A model generated the notes under the pieces. The model saw only the letters and a list, made by a program, of their open reading frames with translations. It did not search any database and was not told the origin of the DNA. The translations under genes were made by a program, and so were the position numbers. From Linnemannia hyalina (taxonomy: Eukaryota > Mortierellomycota > Mortierellomycetes > Mortierellales > Mortierellaceae), in contig JAHRHY010000019.1 of the NCBI GenBank assembly GCA_019671135.1, forward strand, positions 124,001-188,000: 64,000 nucleotides of DNA, in the 5' to 3' direction. Shown piece by piece: positions 42,512 through 53,218 of the stretch (its first letter is position 1; each line of letters begins with the position of its first letter).

Positions 42512-43365
42512 GTGTGTGAGAGGAGGGGGAGGAAGAAGGAGTAATTAAACGAATGTGAATGTGAATGTGTCAAGAACAAGAAGTGGGAACGAGTAGGAAA
42601 GGAAGAAAGAGGTGAAAATACAGCTTTTGGCGCTGCTCCTTTCTTTCATTTGGTCGCACGAATTGACGCCAAATTATGAGCTCGGTCCAGTCTCTGTACT
42701 TTAACATAGCATGTCATGGTCAAAAGGAGGGAGTGCGCATGGTGGCAAAGTAGTTAGTCAAGCTGCGGCGTTTTTTTTTTCAACCGTGAAGACAACGCGT
42801 CGAATTCTTCTCAAAGCATACACCAACCAAGCATCCATCCCTCCAAATAAACCACCATGGTTATTCTTCGAGCGATTAACTGGTTGATTTGATGCGATAC
42901 ACACTTTGTATACTACGATGTGTATATGGAGTACCATTGGCATCGTGTTTTTTTGTTACAATAAAAGCTTTTTATTTTATTTTCGTACACAATTTATTTC
43001 TCTAACAAACAGCATAGAGAAGTCATTCGGAAGTAAAGGGGATTACAGACCAAACTCTTCAGTACACCATGGAACCTGGCTCTGCACAACAATTTTCGCT
43101 GCTCTTCACAGCTTATACGGAAGAAAATAAAACTAGATATTAATGAAGGGGATTCTTTCCATCCTCACCATCATTGACAACCTCTTCCTTCCTAACAAAC
43201 TCTCCAACAACCGCTCGCCAGCAGCGCGTGGGTCCATGGTCGCTCCGGGCATAGGTATCAAAATCACGTGAGCCTGATAATTTGATCATTATTCCCGGGA
43301 TCACATGATTGCGACTCCGAAGTACTGATAGTTTAAGTATACTCTAAAATTCAAGTTTTCATCGA
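42512..43365. other. Intergenic region between F-box gene and tRNA
   Basis: Upstream region of the F-box gene (-). AT-rich with a palindromic stretch AATAAAAGCTTTTTATTTTATT near 42960-42981. No coding signal was seen. Confidence 0.5.
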
Positions 43366-43439
43366 GCTTCTGTGGCGCAATTGGCTAGCGCGTCTGACTG
43401 TTAATCAGGAGGTTGGTGGTTCAAGCCCACCCAGGAGCG
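43366..43439 (+). tRNA. tRNA-Asn(GTT): tRNA-Asn (anticodon GTT)
   Basis: A 74-nt cloverleaf. The acceptor stem GCTTCTG pairs with CAGGAGC (one G-T pair). The A box is TGGCGCAATTGG, the anticodon loop is CTGTTAA with GTT at positions 34-36, and the B box is GGTTCAAGCCC. No intron. A T6 Pol III terminator lies at 43444-43449. Confidence 0.95.
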
Positions 43440-43443
43440 ATTC

Positions 43444-43449
43444 TTTTTT
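43444..43449 (+). terminator. RNA polymerase III T-run terminator
   Basis: Six T residues, 4 nt after the tRNA-Asn discriminator base. Confidence 0.85.
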
Positions 43450-43684
43450 GCCTTTTGTGTCCTGGCGGGAATGAGCAAACGATGGACAGACACGTTGTTT
43501 TCATGAGTCGCGCTCATTCACTAGATCTTAGTTTTATCTTTTGTGTTAGCATCGATTTTGAAGAGAGCATCTCCCTTTTTTCTTTCTTTTCTTTCGACTT
43601 CTTCCTCGACAAACGACAAATAACGCCTCAGCATCTGCCTCTCTCAACAAGACGACATACTTTTCCGCTCAGAACAAGACAGCT

Positions 43685-44296
43685 ATGGGCGGAGGATTCT
43701 CGAGACAGAAACAACCCACGAGTCCTCTCCTACTCCTACATACAATCCACAAAAAACCAATCAAAGTTGTCATGTTTGGACTCGACGACAGCGGCAGAGA
43801 GGAACTGATCCCCCGTTTTGGACTTGGAAAGGATCCAACACCCACGATCCCATGCATCGGCATCAATATCCAGGCCATCGACCTCAACAACCAATTGGTA
43901 TTCTACTGTTGGGATATCCACGACACGTCGAGGAGGAGTAGATTCTGGAGAGGTGTAAAGTGGTTTATGGTTGGGTACGATGTGGTGGTGTTTGTGGTCG
44001 ATGCGACGGATAGGGATCGGTTGTTTGAGGCGAGGGATGAGCTGGGAGGTTATCTGAATCTAGCTGCTATGGAGGAGGAAGGGAAGGAGGAGAGGGAAAC
44101 TGTACTGTTGATACTAGCGACGAGGTGCGAATATCCTCAGGCATTGGACCTGTCCGAAATCCGCGATGCGTTTGAGAGGGAGGTAATCATGGGAGAGAGG
44201 AACTGGCGGATTCAGGGGTGTGATGCGACAACGGGGGAGGGGGTTGTTGAAGGATTGGAATGGGTCACAGCGCAATTCAGCGGAGTTGTTCCTTAG
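43685..44296 (+). CDS. ARF-like protein with degenerate GTP-binding motifs
   Basis: Single exon, 203 aa. It begins MGGGFSRQ, keeping the Gly2 myristoylation context of ARF proteins. The ARF frame is recognisable: IKVVMFGLDDSGREELI (P-loop position), PTPTIPCIGIN (switch I), WDIHDTSRRSRFWRGVKWFM (switch II), VVVFVVDATDRDRLFEARDEL and CDATTGEGVVEGLEW. The nucleotide-binding residues are lost. GKT of the P-loop is GRE, the DxGG switch II motif is DIHD, and NKxD is replaced by TRCE. Such a protein should not bind or hydrolyse GTP normally. The frame is intact and the structural core conserved, so it could be a pseudo-GTPase scaffold; slow decay is the alternative. A shorter ARF relic lies at 167-461. 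Confidence 0.8.
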   Translation: MGGGFSRQKQPTSPLLLLHTIHKKPIKVVMFGLDDSGREELIPRFGLGKDPTPTIPCIGINIQAIDLNNQLVFYCWDIHDTSRRSRFWRGVKWFMVGYDVVVFVVDATDRDRLFEARDELGGYLNLAAMEEEGKEERETVLLILATRCEYPQALDLSEIRDAFEREVIMGERNWRIQGCDATTGEGVVEGLEWVTAQFSGVVP

Positions 44297-44572
44297 CAAT
44301 GTCGGTCTTGTTGTCGCTCTTCTCTTTCAGACTGACAGGGTCGCTTGTGCGGCTAGTTTGGATGGACGCACGGCATCGCGGACAAAGAACGTAAAAATAA
44401 AAGCGCACGGAGTAAAAAATAAAAGGGATGTGCGACAATCAATTGCGATTGTCCCCTTTTTTATTACTTGCTTTGTCTCTTTGTCTTCTTTCGCTTTCTG
44501 TCCCTTTTTCATTCTTTCTTATTTTTCTTCATTCACCTTTCATTCGCATATTCGCACAGACACACAAGGAAA

Positions 44573-46195
44573 ATGTCAAGAACAACAAAGAGAATAAACC
44601 CATTGACCCTGCCAGAGCTACTCGTCAATCTTGGCCCTTTTCTTACTGCCCAAGACCTCTTCTCCAGCATCCAAGTCAACCATCTCTGGAACACCTTCCT
44701 CGTCCCCTTCCTCTGGCACTCCATCGACGACCGCCTCTTTTCCTGGCCCACCATCCTCAATAGCATCCATGATGATGAGGTTGACGATGAACCCAACACT
44801 CTCCAGGTGCTGTTTGAGAAGTACGGTCACCACATCCATCATCTCTCCCTCACCTGGTTGGCAACCCTCCAAGCTGCCAGTGCAGCAACAACCTGCACCC
44901 AACTCCGATCGTTACTTGTCTTTGGCCTCAAGGACCGCGATCCTCCCCTACTGAACCAGGAATCCGACGAAGCCAACAGCAACCTCCACCATCATCCCAA
45001 TCAACAGTCGTCTCTCGGACCTTTGCTCTCGCCCATGTTTGACCGAGTGTTTCGACCGTTGCAGGAGGGGTGGGGCAACCCCATAAAGCAGCGGCAGTAT
45101 TGGAGGATGGCGCAACTCTACTGGATCCTAGTCCATCATAGTAACAAACACCTTCAGAACCTCCATCTCGAAGCAGCAGTCGGACCATTATTCAGAATGG
45201 TCTCGAAGGAGTATCTTTTTGACAGTCTGGCTCTGTTAAAGAACCTGAGGAGTATCGACACAGGTCTGGTACAGATGGACTTCCCTGTCCTTCTCGATCG
45301 AGTCCCTAGCCTGGGCACCCTCCGGTCAAGACCCAACGATCCCTTAACCAAAGAGATTGTCTTCTCCAGAACCATTCACCAACAGCCATTCTTCCAGCTC
45401 AAACTCTTGGAGCTAAGAGACCGCCTGTACCTACAAGAGTTCTACCTCTTCCTACGATACTTGCCCCAATTGGATGACATTATCTTTGCAGGGTTCAGGA
45501 TGCAGACGGGATTACCCCCCAGCCCACAGGATATCATGGACAACAAGCCTAGCCAACTGCAGGGATTACATCTTCGACAGATCGGGAAACAGGACGACAA
45601 GATCATCCCGGGGGTCTTGCAGTGGCTTCCTTATCTAAAACGGTTCGGGACTGCGCTCCTGTATCCGTCAATCGCCAAGGCTCTCCGAACGCATTGTCCG
45701 GATCTAGAGTCGTTCAGTGACAGTGGCGTAGCCGACAATGGTCGTGAGCAAGGAGGAGGTGTTGTGGTGGTGATCCCTCCAGGAGCAATATCGTCTACCA
45801 ACACATTGAATTATCTACTGCAGCACTGTTCAAAGTTGAGGACTGTTAGAGCGAGACGACATACGGTTATGGGGAGTTATGCGGTGAAGCATTCTTGGGC
45901 GTGCAGGGGGATTGAGACGCTGTGTTTTCGGCTTGTGGGTGTGCACGAGGATACATTGGTTGTGAAACGTAGCACAACAACAACATCAAGAACATCGTCT
46001 AGAGCTGAGCTAAGCAGCAGTGGCAGCACAAGTAGTACTAGCGAGGTTGAGAGTGACGGAGTGGTGTCGAAGGAAGCGCAGTGTAGGGAATTGCATCGGC
46101 GGATTAAGGAGCGATTGAGAGAGTTGCGGTGTCTTCGTACGGTTGACCTTGGGGAGGAGTGGGCCGAGGCGACCACTACGATCACTGATGACTGA
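44573..46195 (+). CDS. F-box/LRR-like protein, C-terminally truncated
   Basis: Single exon, 540 aa from the ATG at 44573; the in-frame ATG at 44468 only adds leader-encoded Phe/Leu. F-box at about residues 10-58 (TLPELLVNLGPFLTAQDLF, VNHLWNTFLVPFLWHSIDDRLFSW), then FEKYGHHIHHLSLTW, GPLLSPMFDRVFRP and AQLYWILVHHSNKHLQNL. A Ser/Thr-rich insert (about 465-500) precedes RIKERLRELRCLRTVDLGEEW, after which the protein ends TITDD. The GLxRLxTL...FGFEG...ELEWM module is missing, and I saw no remnant in the 300 bp downstream. The truncation is therefore old or was made by deletion. Confidence 0.82.
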   Translation: MSRTTKRINPLTLPELLVNLGPFLTAQDLFSSIQVNHLWNTFLVPFLWHSIDDRLFSWPTILNSIHDDEVDDEPNTLQVLFEKYGHHIHHLSLTWLATLQAASAATTCTQLRSLLVFGLKDRDPPLLNQESDEANSNLHHHPNQQSSLGPLLSPMFDRVFRPLQEGWGNPIKQRQYWRMAQLYWILVHHSNKHLQNLHLEAAVGPLFRMVSKEYLFDSLALLKNLRSIDTGLVQMDFPVLLDRVPSLGTLRSRPNDPLTKEIVFSRTIHQQPFFQLKLLELRDRLYLQEFYLFLRYLPQLDDIIFAGFRMQTGLPPSPQDIMDNKPSQLQGLHLRQIGKQDDKIIPGVLQWLPYLKRFGTALLYPSIAKALRTHCPDLESFSDSGVADNGREQGGGVVVVIPPGAISSTNTLNYLLQHCSKLRTVRARRHTVMGSYAVKHSWACRGIETLCFRLVGVHEDTLVVKRSTTTTSRTSSRAELSSSGSTSSTSEVESDGVVSKEAQCRELHRRIKERLRELRCLRTVDLGEEWAEATTTITDD

Positions 46196-46522
46196 CGTGG
46201 AAGTGTACTGTAAAATAAAAAAATTGGTGGCGACGAAACAGCGAAGGTGAGGCGATCAGATTAAAAAGCATTGATCGGTGGGCAGCAGGATAACAAAGGG
46301 AATCGTGATCGATAGAGGTGATCTTGATCAATACCCACTTCTTCTACTACTTTATCAGTTGAGTAAGTGAGAGGGAAGGAATGACATCGCATTGGCTCAC
46401 ACAATGACTCTTCTTTTTGATTCCTTCTTATTCAGCTCACAACTCCCTTCATTCTTACACACGCACACACAATCGCACACTCTCCCTCTATTCTTCTCTC
46501 GCCTCTTGCATACACAAAAAAG
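46196..46522. other. Intergenic region
   Basis: Polyadenylation-type A-rich sequence near 46213, then the pyrimidine/CACA-rich leader of the BTB gene. Nothing else was seen. Confidence 0.5.
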
Positions 46523-48102
46523 ATGCACTCGACGATCCTTGCAGGCAATAGAAACAACAGCTACGATGGCTACAACGACATCGCACCTTCACCCCCACCT
46601 CTTCCCTCCCTCCCACTCTACCTCCGCTTTGTCCTCTCACATCAAACACACCTCTCGACTCTGTCCACTCAGCAACAAGAAGAGAATATCATCCATCTCG
46701 ACCACGGCTTCCAGCTTGCTCTCCTCTTACACAGCGACGACAGCGGCAGAAACTACAACCACAACCACAACCACAACCATAAAAAAGACAAAGACAAGAA
46801 CAATGACGGAGACGGTGACGAGCAACGGCCACTGTCGCAGAACACCACAGTGGTAGATTCTGACACCACTACGACAACCACCTCAACGCCAATGACTGCT
46901 CACACACCGTTATCCAATACAACCAAACCTCCTGGACTGTACTCGAATGAAAGGATCGACAGCGACAACAACAACTGCATGTTTTCTGGCCTTTTCCAAC
47001 ACACAGCAGTGCAATTATCAACAACCTTCCATCACGACAGTAACGTAGCCAACAACAGGGAGTGTCAGTCGACGGTATTGGAGATGACACTTACCCTTGG
47101 CGGTCATCAGGACGACGAGGAGTGTGCCAAGGAGTACTACGTATCGATGATCCACGCGATCCATCTCTTTGAGATTGATCTCGATGGCGATCGGCTCTAT
47201 ATGAGCAAAGCCGTCTATGGCCACGATTTGATCCGTCACGGTATATCCTGTAGGCCACAGCATCGAGTCACAAAAGCATCCATCTATCATGTGAAAAGAT
47301 GATGGGAATGTGTAGACAAAACGATGAGAAAAGCATGACCAATTGGGATCTTCTAGTCCTTGTAGATACGGATGATGTAGTCAAGACGGAACTATGCACG
47401 CTCGGAATCCTACTCTCCTCTGATCCCCTTGAGGTCCTTGTACCACCAGACGTGATCGATCAGTCGGCTGCCGACCCATTCGGTCGATCCATGCTAATCC
47501 GCCTCCTCCTCGACATCCACTCGGCCGACGTAACCTACTCTCCTTTTCCCTCTCCTCACCCAACACATTCACGTCTGAAAGGCCAAAGTCCAAGGCCACA
47601 ACAAAACACGATTACACACGCCCACAGTGCCATCATACATCAATATCCAGCATTTAATCGCCTCATCCGCTACTTCCCCCGCCCAAACGACAACCCCAAG
47701 ATCCACAAGCTCATTGATATCGACTCACAGGCCATGCGTCTCCTCATCAATTTCCTCTACCTTAACCAAATCGAAGGACCCGGCTACACGGGTATCATCG
47801 ACTGGCGCCCTATCTTCCAACTTGCCCACCGGTTCAAGATCCCTCGCCTTGTTGAGTTGTCGTTATCAGAGTTGTGTAAGGAGATGAAGGTGGAGACGGT
47901 TCTTCCGACGCTGTTTGGGTGGGCGTATCAGCATCCGGATTATGAGGACCGGTTGTTGGAATTGTTATTGCTGCATCTGCACGATGTCTTTTGGCCGACG
48001 TTGGAGGAGAGTTTGGAGCCGTATCGGGACCACCGGGAGTTTGAGCGGGTTTGTAGGAAGTTGGAGGCCATGAAGATGATGGCCAAGCAACGGCGTCAGT
48101 GA
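46523..48102 (+). CDS. BTB/POZ-domain protein
   Basis: Two open frames overlap by 4 nt at 47299 in different phases. They join in frame if an intron at 47241-47356 (GTATAT...CTAG) is removed, giving exons 46523-47240 and 47357-48102, 487 aa. The second part has a BTB/POZ pattern: DIHSADVTYS, HAHSAIIHQYPAFNRLIRYF, IDIDSQAMRLLINFLYLNQI, RPIFQLAHRFKIPRLVELSLSEL, then a helical BACK-like end. The N-terminal part has an acidic, histidine-rich low-complexity stretch (HNHNHNHNHKKDKDKNNDGDGDE) and a beta-rich segment that may be MATH-like but is not clear. Family members often act as Cullin-3 adaptors. The intron is tentative; two genes or a frameshift cannot be excluded. Confidence 0.65.
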
Positions 48103-48919
48103 TACTGTGTCATGCCTGAGTAAAAAGGAGAAATTGTTTTTTCGAGACGCGTTGCATGGTGCTGTGACACTACACTCTTTTCTTCAAGGTGGACGTGTCT
48201 CGTGGTCATGATGCCTTTTTCTATTCTCATTGATGAGCGATGCGAATAAAAATTAAGGAAACATCGAAAACAACCTATCCACTCATACCTGTTCGCTTAT
48301 CTCTCATCACTTTACCCGCCGATATATCTTCTTTTCTTCAGCAACCTCCGATGTACCTGAACAGCGATAAGGGTAAAGGAGAGTTCTCGGCGTAAATGAT
48401 GCCAATTGTTTTTTGCATTGACGGACATATCTGTAGCCTAACATACACAGCATTCTCTTCATCTCCTTCCAGTCAGATAGCAATTGAGTTTGTGCTGTAT
48501 TCTCATCATCGGTGATCCGTTCTCGTCGCCTTTTCTCCTCTCTCGTTTTCCTCCACTTTTCATCTCGTCTAAATATACATTTTCACGCACGACAATAACC
48601 ACTGGCGCGATAAACAGGCGAAGATGAGGAATGCGAGGAAGCACTGAAAGAAAAACGGCTTGCACATTGCGTAGAGAAGTGGACACAAAGTAAGCTGGTA
48701 TAAAAACTTTACGAATGTCAGTTTCAGTTTCTTTCTTCCTTCTTCTTCTTCATCTCATTCCGCCCTTCGCGTTGCCTCTGGGACCTCTATCCTCTTTCTT
48801 TTCCTTCCGCCTTACCTCCTATTCACAGCCCTTTCTTGGTGCTCGCCAACTTTCGTTCACACAAAGGGCTCCTTCTCCTTCTCACTACCGTCCACCAATC
48901 TCACACCCAAAAGCCGTTT
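48103..48919. other. Intergenic region with promoter
   Basis: No gene was seen. Contains TATAAAAA at 48699-48706 followed by a CT-rich leader, which marks the promoter of the LRR gene downstream. Confidence 0.6.
48699..48706 (+). promoter_or_regulatory. TATA box of the LRR gene
   Basis: TATAAAAA, about 220 bp before the ATG at 48920, followed by a pyrimidine-rich leader. Confidence 0.5.
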
Positions 48920-50881
48920 ATGGCAACCTTCTCCTCTTGCACAATGGCTCCCTTCGCTTTCGAGCTCCATTCGCAAGACCGATCTAGCGATGATAAAGAG
49001 CAGTTCAACCGGCACAGTCCATTTTCGGACGCCTTTCCTCTCCGTCTGAAATCTATGGAATCCCTCTTCGCAACCTCTCCCGAAATTGAATGGAAGCACG
49101 AATGGCACGCCTCGGGCCAATGCGAGCAAGCCGTTGAAGTCTATCTCGACCGGCCCCGCGACTTGGACTCCTTGTACCTCAGTCGAATCCAGATCACCCC
49201 CAGTTGTCTTGCCAAGTTGGCAGTTTATTTCGAGCAGCTCCAGAGGCTCGATATTAAGTTTTGTAATGAGATCAGTATCCCCTCGCAGCCTTGGCGCGTC
49301 GATTCAGGCTTCTTTCAGTACGATCTTGCGGGCCGGCCTCAGTTCTTTGCGGTTCTGCCGACTTCTTCTCAGTCGTCGGCAGCTACCGCGGCGGCTCTTG
49401 GGGTTGTTCCGGAGGGAGTGGACGCCGTTGAAGCTGAGGCCGCGTTGGAGGTTCTACCGAAAGTCCCGCCGCGCTGTTGTATCTTGAACGACGAGATGGC
49501 CGGGGCTTTGTCAATGTTTCACGGCTTGAAAGCTCTTATCCTGGACCAGTCGGACTACGACGATTCCAAGGTCTCGCACTTTGGGTTCTTTTGTCTCCTC
49601 GATGGGATGCCGTTGCTTGAGTGTCTCAGTTTGACTGGGATGTACATCGGCGACGATCCGGGCTGGGGCACTGCGGCTTCGATGCATGTAGATGGCGGTA
49701 GCGGTGATGTATGTCCGAGTGAGGTTGAGTACCCGCGCTTGAAGTGTGTCCATCTCGTAGGGACCCATTTGGCGCCGTCGGTGGGGAAGGTTTTTTACAA
49801 GTCCTTGCCGAGCATCTTGACGTACGATACCAACCAAGTCGATGAGGAGACGTGCTCGGATAGGGTCCTTGTAACCTTGGTCGATAGTGGATGCTCTGTG
49901 AACCTGTTGAGTGTCCGATTGGCTTTGGATAGTGTCGAGAACCAGTTGCCTGCGATGTCGATATCGTTGTCCGACTTCCACCGCTTCTCGAGTGAAAGCA
50001 GTGATTCTGACTATGGTTCCGCCGACTCTGCCCGGGGCTATGTCCACTACAATCAGGACGATCATTACGGAGACTCTGTCACCTGGTGCAAGCTGACGAA
50101 CCCTGTCCTCAATTACTTATTGGCGTTCGTTCCGCGAATCGAATGTCTCGACCTCAATCTCGTGCCCCTGGACGACCACAGCCTGCTACTTATCGCCGTT
50201 TCCTGTACGCAACTTAAGACACTCCGAATCGCGCACTGCAGTGAGGTGACCAAACGAGGTGTCGGACACATCCTTGCCTTGTGCCATTTCCTCGTTCATC
50301 TGCATTTCGAAGGCCTTTTTGCGCTCGAGTGCATCTTCTGGGGACCATTGATTCCCGGTCAAGGAGAGGACGTGTACGAGCCTTGGGCCTGCGCGAATGT
50401 GTTGATCCATTTCGGAGTGGTCAATTGCCCCCTCTGGGGCCAGAGCTGGACACGTCCCGAGACGATCCCCATCATTCGCCGCCGCATTGCTGATCTCACG
50501 TGCCTGGCCGTCCTTGAGCTTGTCAACTGCATGCAGTTCTCCACCTTCAATCTGGCACCCACCGACCCTTACCGTGATACTGTTTTGGCCACCGGAAACT
50601 GCGACGGTAACGACCATGACATGGTCGGGGACGAGACTCCAAAGGCGATATCCGTACCGTTCATCATCTACCCATGGACCTACCTCCCCAAAGAGATGCC
50701 GACCCTCTGGCGCCTGAACTGGCAAGTCGGACAAAAGTTCACCCTGAGCATGTACTCGATGAGGTATCTTGTCAGGGTTCAGCTTCCCAACCTTAAGCGC
50801 TTGCGCATGAAAATTTCAAACTGGGACGAGGTCTACTGGGCCCTCCGCCGCGAGATGCATCCTATTGATTTTGAGCAATGA
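48920..50881 (+). CDS. Leucine-rich-repeat protein without recognisable F-box
   Basis: Single exon, 653 aa. The ATG at 48920 is the first of the frame; ATG 48944 is also possible, and codons upstream begin only on TTG. Repeats of the FBXL/AMN1 kind are visible: LDSLYLSRIQITPSCLAKLAVYF, LQRLDIKFCNEI, LLECLSLTGMYI, IECLDLNLVPLDDHSLLLIAVSC and LKTLRIAHCSEVTKRGVGHIL. No F-box or KYGHHIR module occurs at the N-terminus and the FGFEG signature is absent. It is thus a different LRR family from the arrays, more like cysteine-containing FBXL repeats. Ala/Glu-rich (about 176-205) and Ser/Asp/Tyr-rich (about 395-425) inserts break the repeats. The function is unknown; an adaptor role by protein binding is inferred. 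Confidence 0.75.
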   Translation: MATFSSCTMAPFAFELHSQDRSSDDKEQFNRHSPFSDAFPLRLKSMESLFATSPEIEWKHEWHASGQCEQAVEVYLDRPRDLDSLYLSRIQITPSCLAKLAVYFEQLQRLDIKFCNEISIPSQPWRVDSGFFQYDLAGRPQFFAVLPTSSQSSAATAAALGVVPEGVDAVEAEAALEVLPKVPPRCCILNDEMAGALSMFHGLKALILDQSDYDDSKVSHFGFFCLLDGMPLLECLSLTGMYIGDDPGWGTAASMHVDGGSGDVCPSEVEYPRLKCVHLVGTHLAPSVGKVFYKSLPSILTYDTNQVDEETCSDRVLVTLVDSGCSVNLLSVRLALDSVENQLPAMSISLSDFHRFSSESSDSDYGSADSARGYVHYNQDDHYGDSVTWCKLTNPVLNYLLAFVPRIECLDLNLVPLDDHSLLLIAVSCTQLKTLRIAHCSEVTKRGVGHILALCHFLVHLHFEGLFALECIFWGPLIPGQGEDVYEPWACANVLIHFGVVNCPLWGQSWTRPETIPIIRRRIADLTCLAVLELVNCMQFSTFNLAPTDPYRDTVLATGNCDGNDHDMVGDETPKAISVPFIIYPWTYLPKEMPTLWRLNWQVGQKFTLSMYSMRYLVRVQLPNLKRLRMKISNWDEVYWALRREMHPIDFEQ

Positions 50882-51345
50882 TGGAGCAGGAGAAGTGGGT
50901 GGTATTGAGGCGAGGGTTATTGTCAGGTTCTTATTAAGGGCAAAACAAAACGCGAAATAAAAAGGCAAGAACCCATTACTTTTGTAGAGTATTTTTGTGT
51001 GATATGTTTTCTTTGTGGTAGGGAGTGCGCTCTTTGATTGAAAAGAATGAATCAAGGGGAGTAAAGGAGCATGGCAAGACAAAGAGGCACTGTGAATAGG
51101 ATCAATCGAGTTATGAGAAAGAGCGCATTTGTTGCATGGGATCCATTTTTTTTTCTTTGTTGGGTTGTTGTTGCACAAAGGCACACAGAGCAAAATGAAT
51201 ACAAAGAGAACAAAGAAAAAGGACTCTCTACTCTGCTCTTCTCTTCTTTCTCCACGTTCCTCGTCGCTCATCTCTCGTCGCTCACCTCTCATCTCTCATT
51301 CACTTTTCTCATTATTCCATTCATTCGTTTTTTCGAGTCATCTCC
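50882..51345. other. Intergenic region
   Basis: 3' flank of the LRR gene (AAATAAAAAGG near 50955) and the CT-rich leader of the first monooxygenase gene. No gene was seen. Confidence 0.5.
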
Positions 51346-53218
51346 ATGTCCACACAACGGTCCCCAAAGACCGTGTTAATTTCAGGAGCAGGCATCGGCG
51401 GACTGACACTGGGCGCGCTTCTAGAAAAATCAGGCACTCCATATTTGATCCTCGAGCGAGCAGCAACGGTCAAACCCCTCGGAGCAACGCTATGTATCGG
51501 TGGACCCATCATGCCCCTCCTGATTCAACTGGGTATCTATGATGAATTTGTGGCCATTGCCAAACCATCAACCTATCTTGTGGTCAACAACGAGGGCCAG
51601 GAAACCTTGTTTGTCAACGACTTTTCTCTCTGGCGAGAATAGTAAGTTTCCTTGTCTTCAATTTGACCCCTGTTGTCTTTTTTTTGTTTTGTGCAATATG
51701 ACTTCTTACAATGCCTAACTAGCGCGTGGCACCTTAGTACATTTCAACAATAGCACCGGATACTCAGACTACGTAGTCTCGCGAGCAAAACTCTACGACC
51801 TCCTCGCAGACCAAATCCCATCCGAGAAACTACTTTTTGGAAAGCGAGTCCAAACCGTCAACCAAACTCCCGAAAAAGTCCTTGTCCAGACCGAGGACGG
51901 TGCATCCTATGAAGGCGATATCCTGGTCGGCGCCGATGGAGCCTACAGCGCTGTCCGTCAACGATTGTATGAGACGTTGAGCAAAGAGGGCAGGTTGCCT
52001 AAGGGGGACGAAGGAGATCTTCCGTTTAGTTATACTTGTTTGTTTGGGCAGACCAAAGTGCTGGATCCGGAGACGGTCCCGATCTTGAAGGAGCCGCTGT
52101 GTCAGTTCTTGACCACCATTGGCGACAACAAGCCGTACACGGTATGTGAAGACATACCTTCAAAGTGATATAAATTCATTGTGTTGGTCAAATTTACAGT
52201 GGAATAACCACATTCTAACTTCTTCCATTCTTCCTTGAATAACTCACACAAAAACAAGTGGGCGACGCTGAGGACAAGGCAGAACACGATATCGTGGCTG
52301 GTGGTGAACCACCTTCAAGGCGTCAAAACCAAGGGTATCCATAACCAGAACCACAACCCGAACGATAACGCCGAGTGGGGTCCGTACGCAGCCAAGGCCA
52401 TGTGTGACCAAACCAGAGGGTTTCCGATTCCCATTGGCAATGGTTTGACAACCCTCGGTGACATTATCGACTTGACACCTCCGGATCTTATTTCCAAGGT
52501 TGCGCTTGAGGAAAAGGTCTTTGAGACTTGGTACTCTGGTCATGTTGTCTTGATGGGCGATGGTGAGTGGAATTGAGAGTAAGGTGTTCATGCGTTTTGC
52601 GAAGGGTGAAATTTTGACAATGGCGTACAATCTCGAACTGAAGGTCTCGGAATTGTTCTCTCTGTGTTTTGTTATTAGCGTGCCACAAGATTAGTCCTGC
52701 TGGAGCTCAAGGTAAAGAAAGTGGATTCTTGTTGACAAATCTGTTCTTCACTTTTTTTATGTGAGGGTTATTTGGCATCGCATTCCCTAATGCGTCTTTG
52801 AATCGTTGGACCATGCCTCGTAGGTGCGATGAATGCGATGCACGATGCGGCGGCGCTCGCCAACGCCCTCTACGCCCTGCCATCCCGATACTCGTTGCAG
52901 GACCTCTCGACCGCATTCCAAGAATACAAATCCGAACGTCTCCCGCCCATCATGGAGTCCTTCAAGAACAGTCAATTGATGGGCAAATCGATCGAACGCG
53001 GTCTAGGAGGAACGGCTACTCGGTTTTTGATGCAACATAAACCTGACTGGTTATGGAGACTGGTTCTGAAGGGTATGGTTAAGAACAGACCTATGGCGGG
53101 TTGGCTGGAGGAGGTTCCTGTTCGAGGTAGTGTTGTTCCGAATGTTTCTGTTAGCGAGGTCAAGGCCAGGGCATTCTTCAAGCAACGAGCGGCGGATGCT
53201 GCTCCTGTTTCTCTGTAG
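51346..53218 (+). CDS. FAD-dependent monooxygenase (PHBH/salicylate hydroxylase-like), copy 1
   Basis: Five exons: 51346-51641, 51754-52141, 52259-52562, 52679-52711, 52824-53218, giving 471 aa; all GT-AG and in frame. The FAD ADP-binding motif is ISGAGIGGLTLGALLEKSG (GxGxxG at residues 14-19), followed by the ILER ribose-binding end. The mid motif is GADGAYSAVRQRLYE. The second FAD site is VLMGDACHKISPAGAQGAMNAMHDA, the GD motif of group A flavin monooxygenases. These enzymes use NADPH and O2 to hydroxylate aromatic or polyketide substrates; the substrate is unknown. The 33-nt fourth exon encodes the GD motif. No N-terminal targeting signal. The next gene is a tandem paralogue with a partly different intron set. 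Confidence 0.9.

Noticed and set aside
46213..46260. Possible remnant of the missing F-box C-terminal module after the gene at 44573
   Set aside because: No FGFEG or LRPEV codons in any frame in the 300 bp downstream.
47241..47260. 20-nt GTATAT...CACAG intron in the BTB gene
   Set aside because: It restores frame but is far too short for spliceosomal removal; the 116-nt alternative is preferred.
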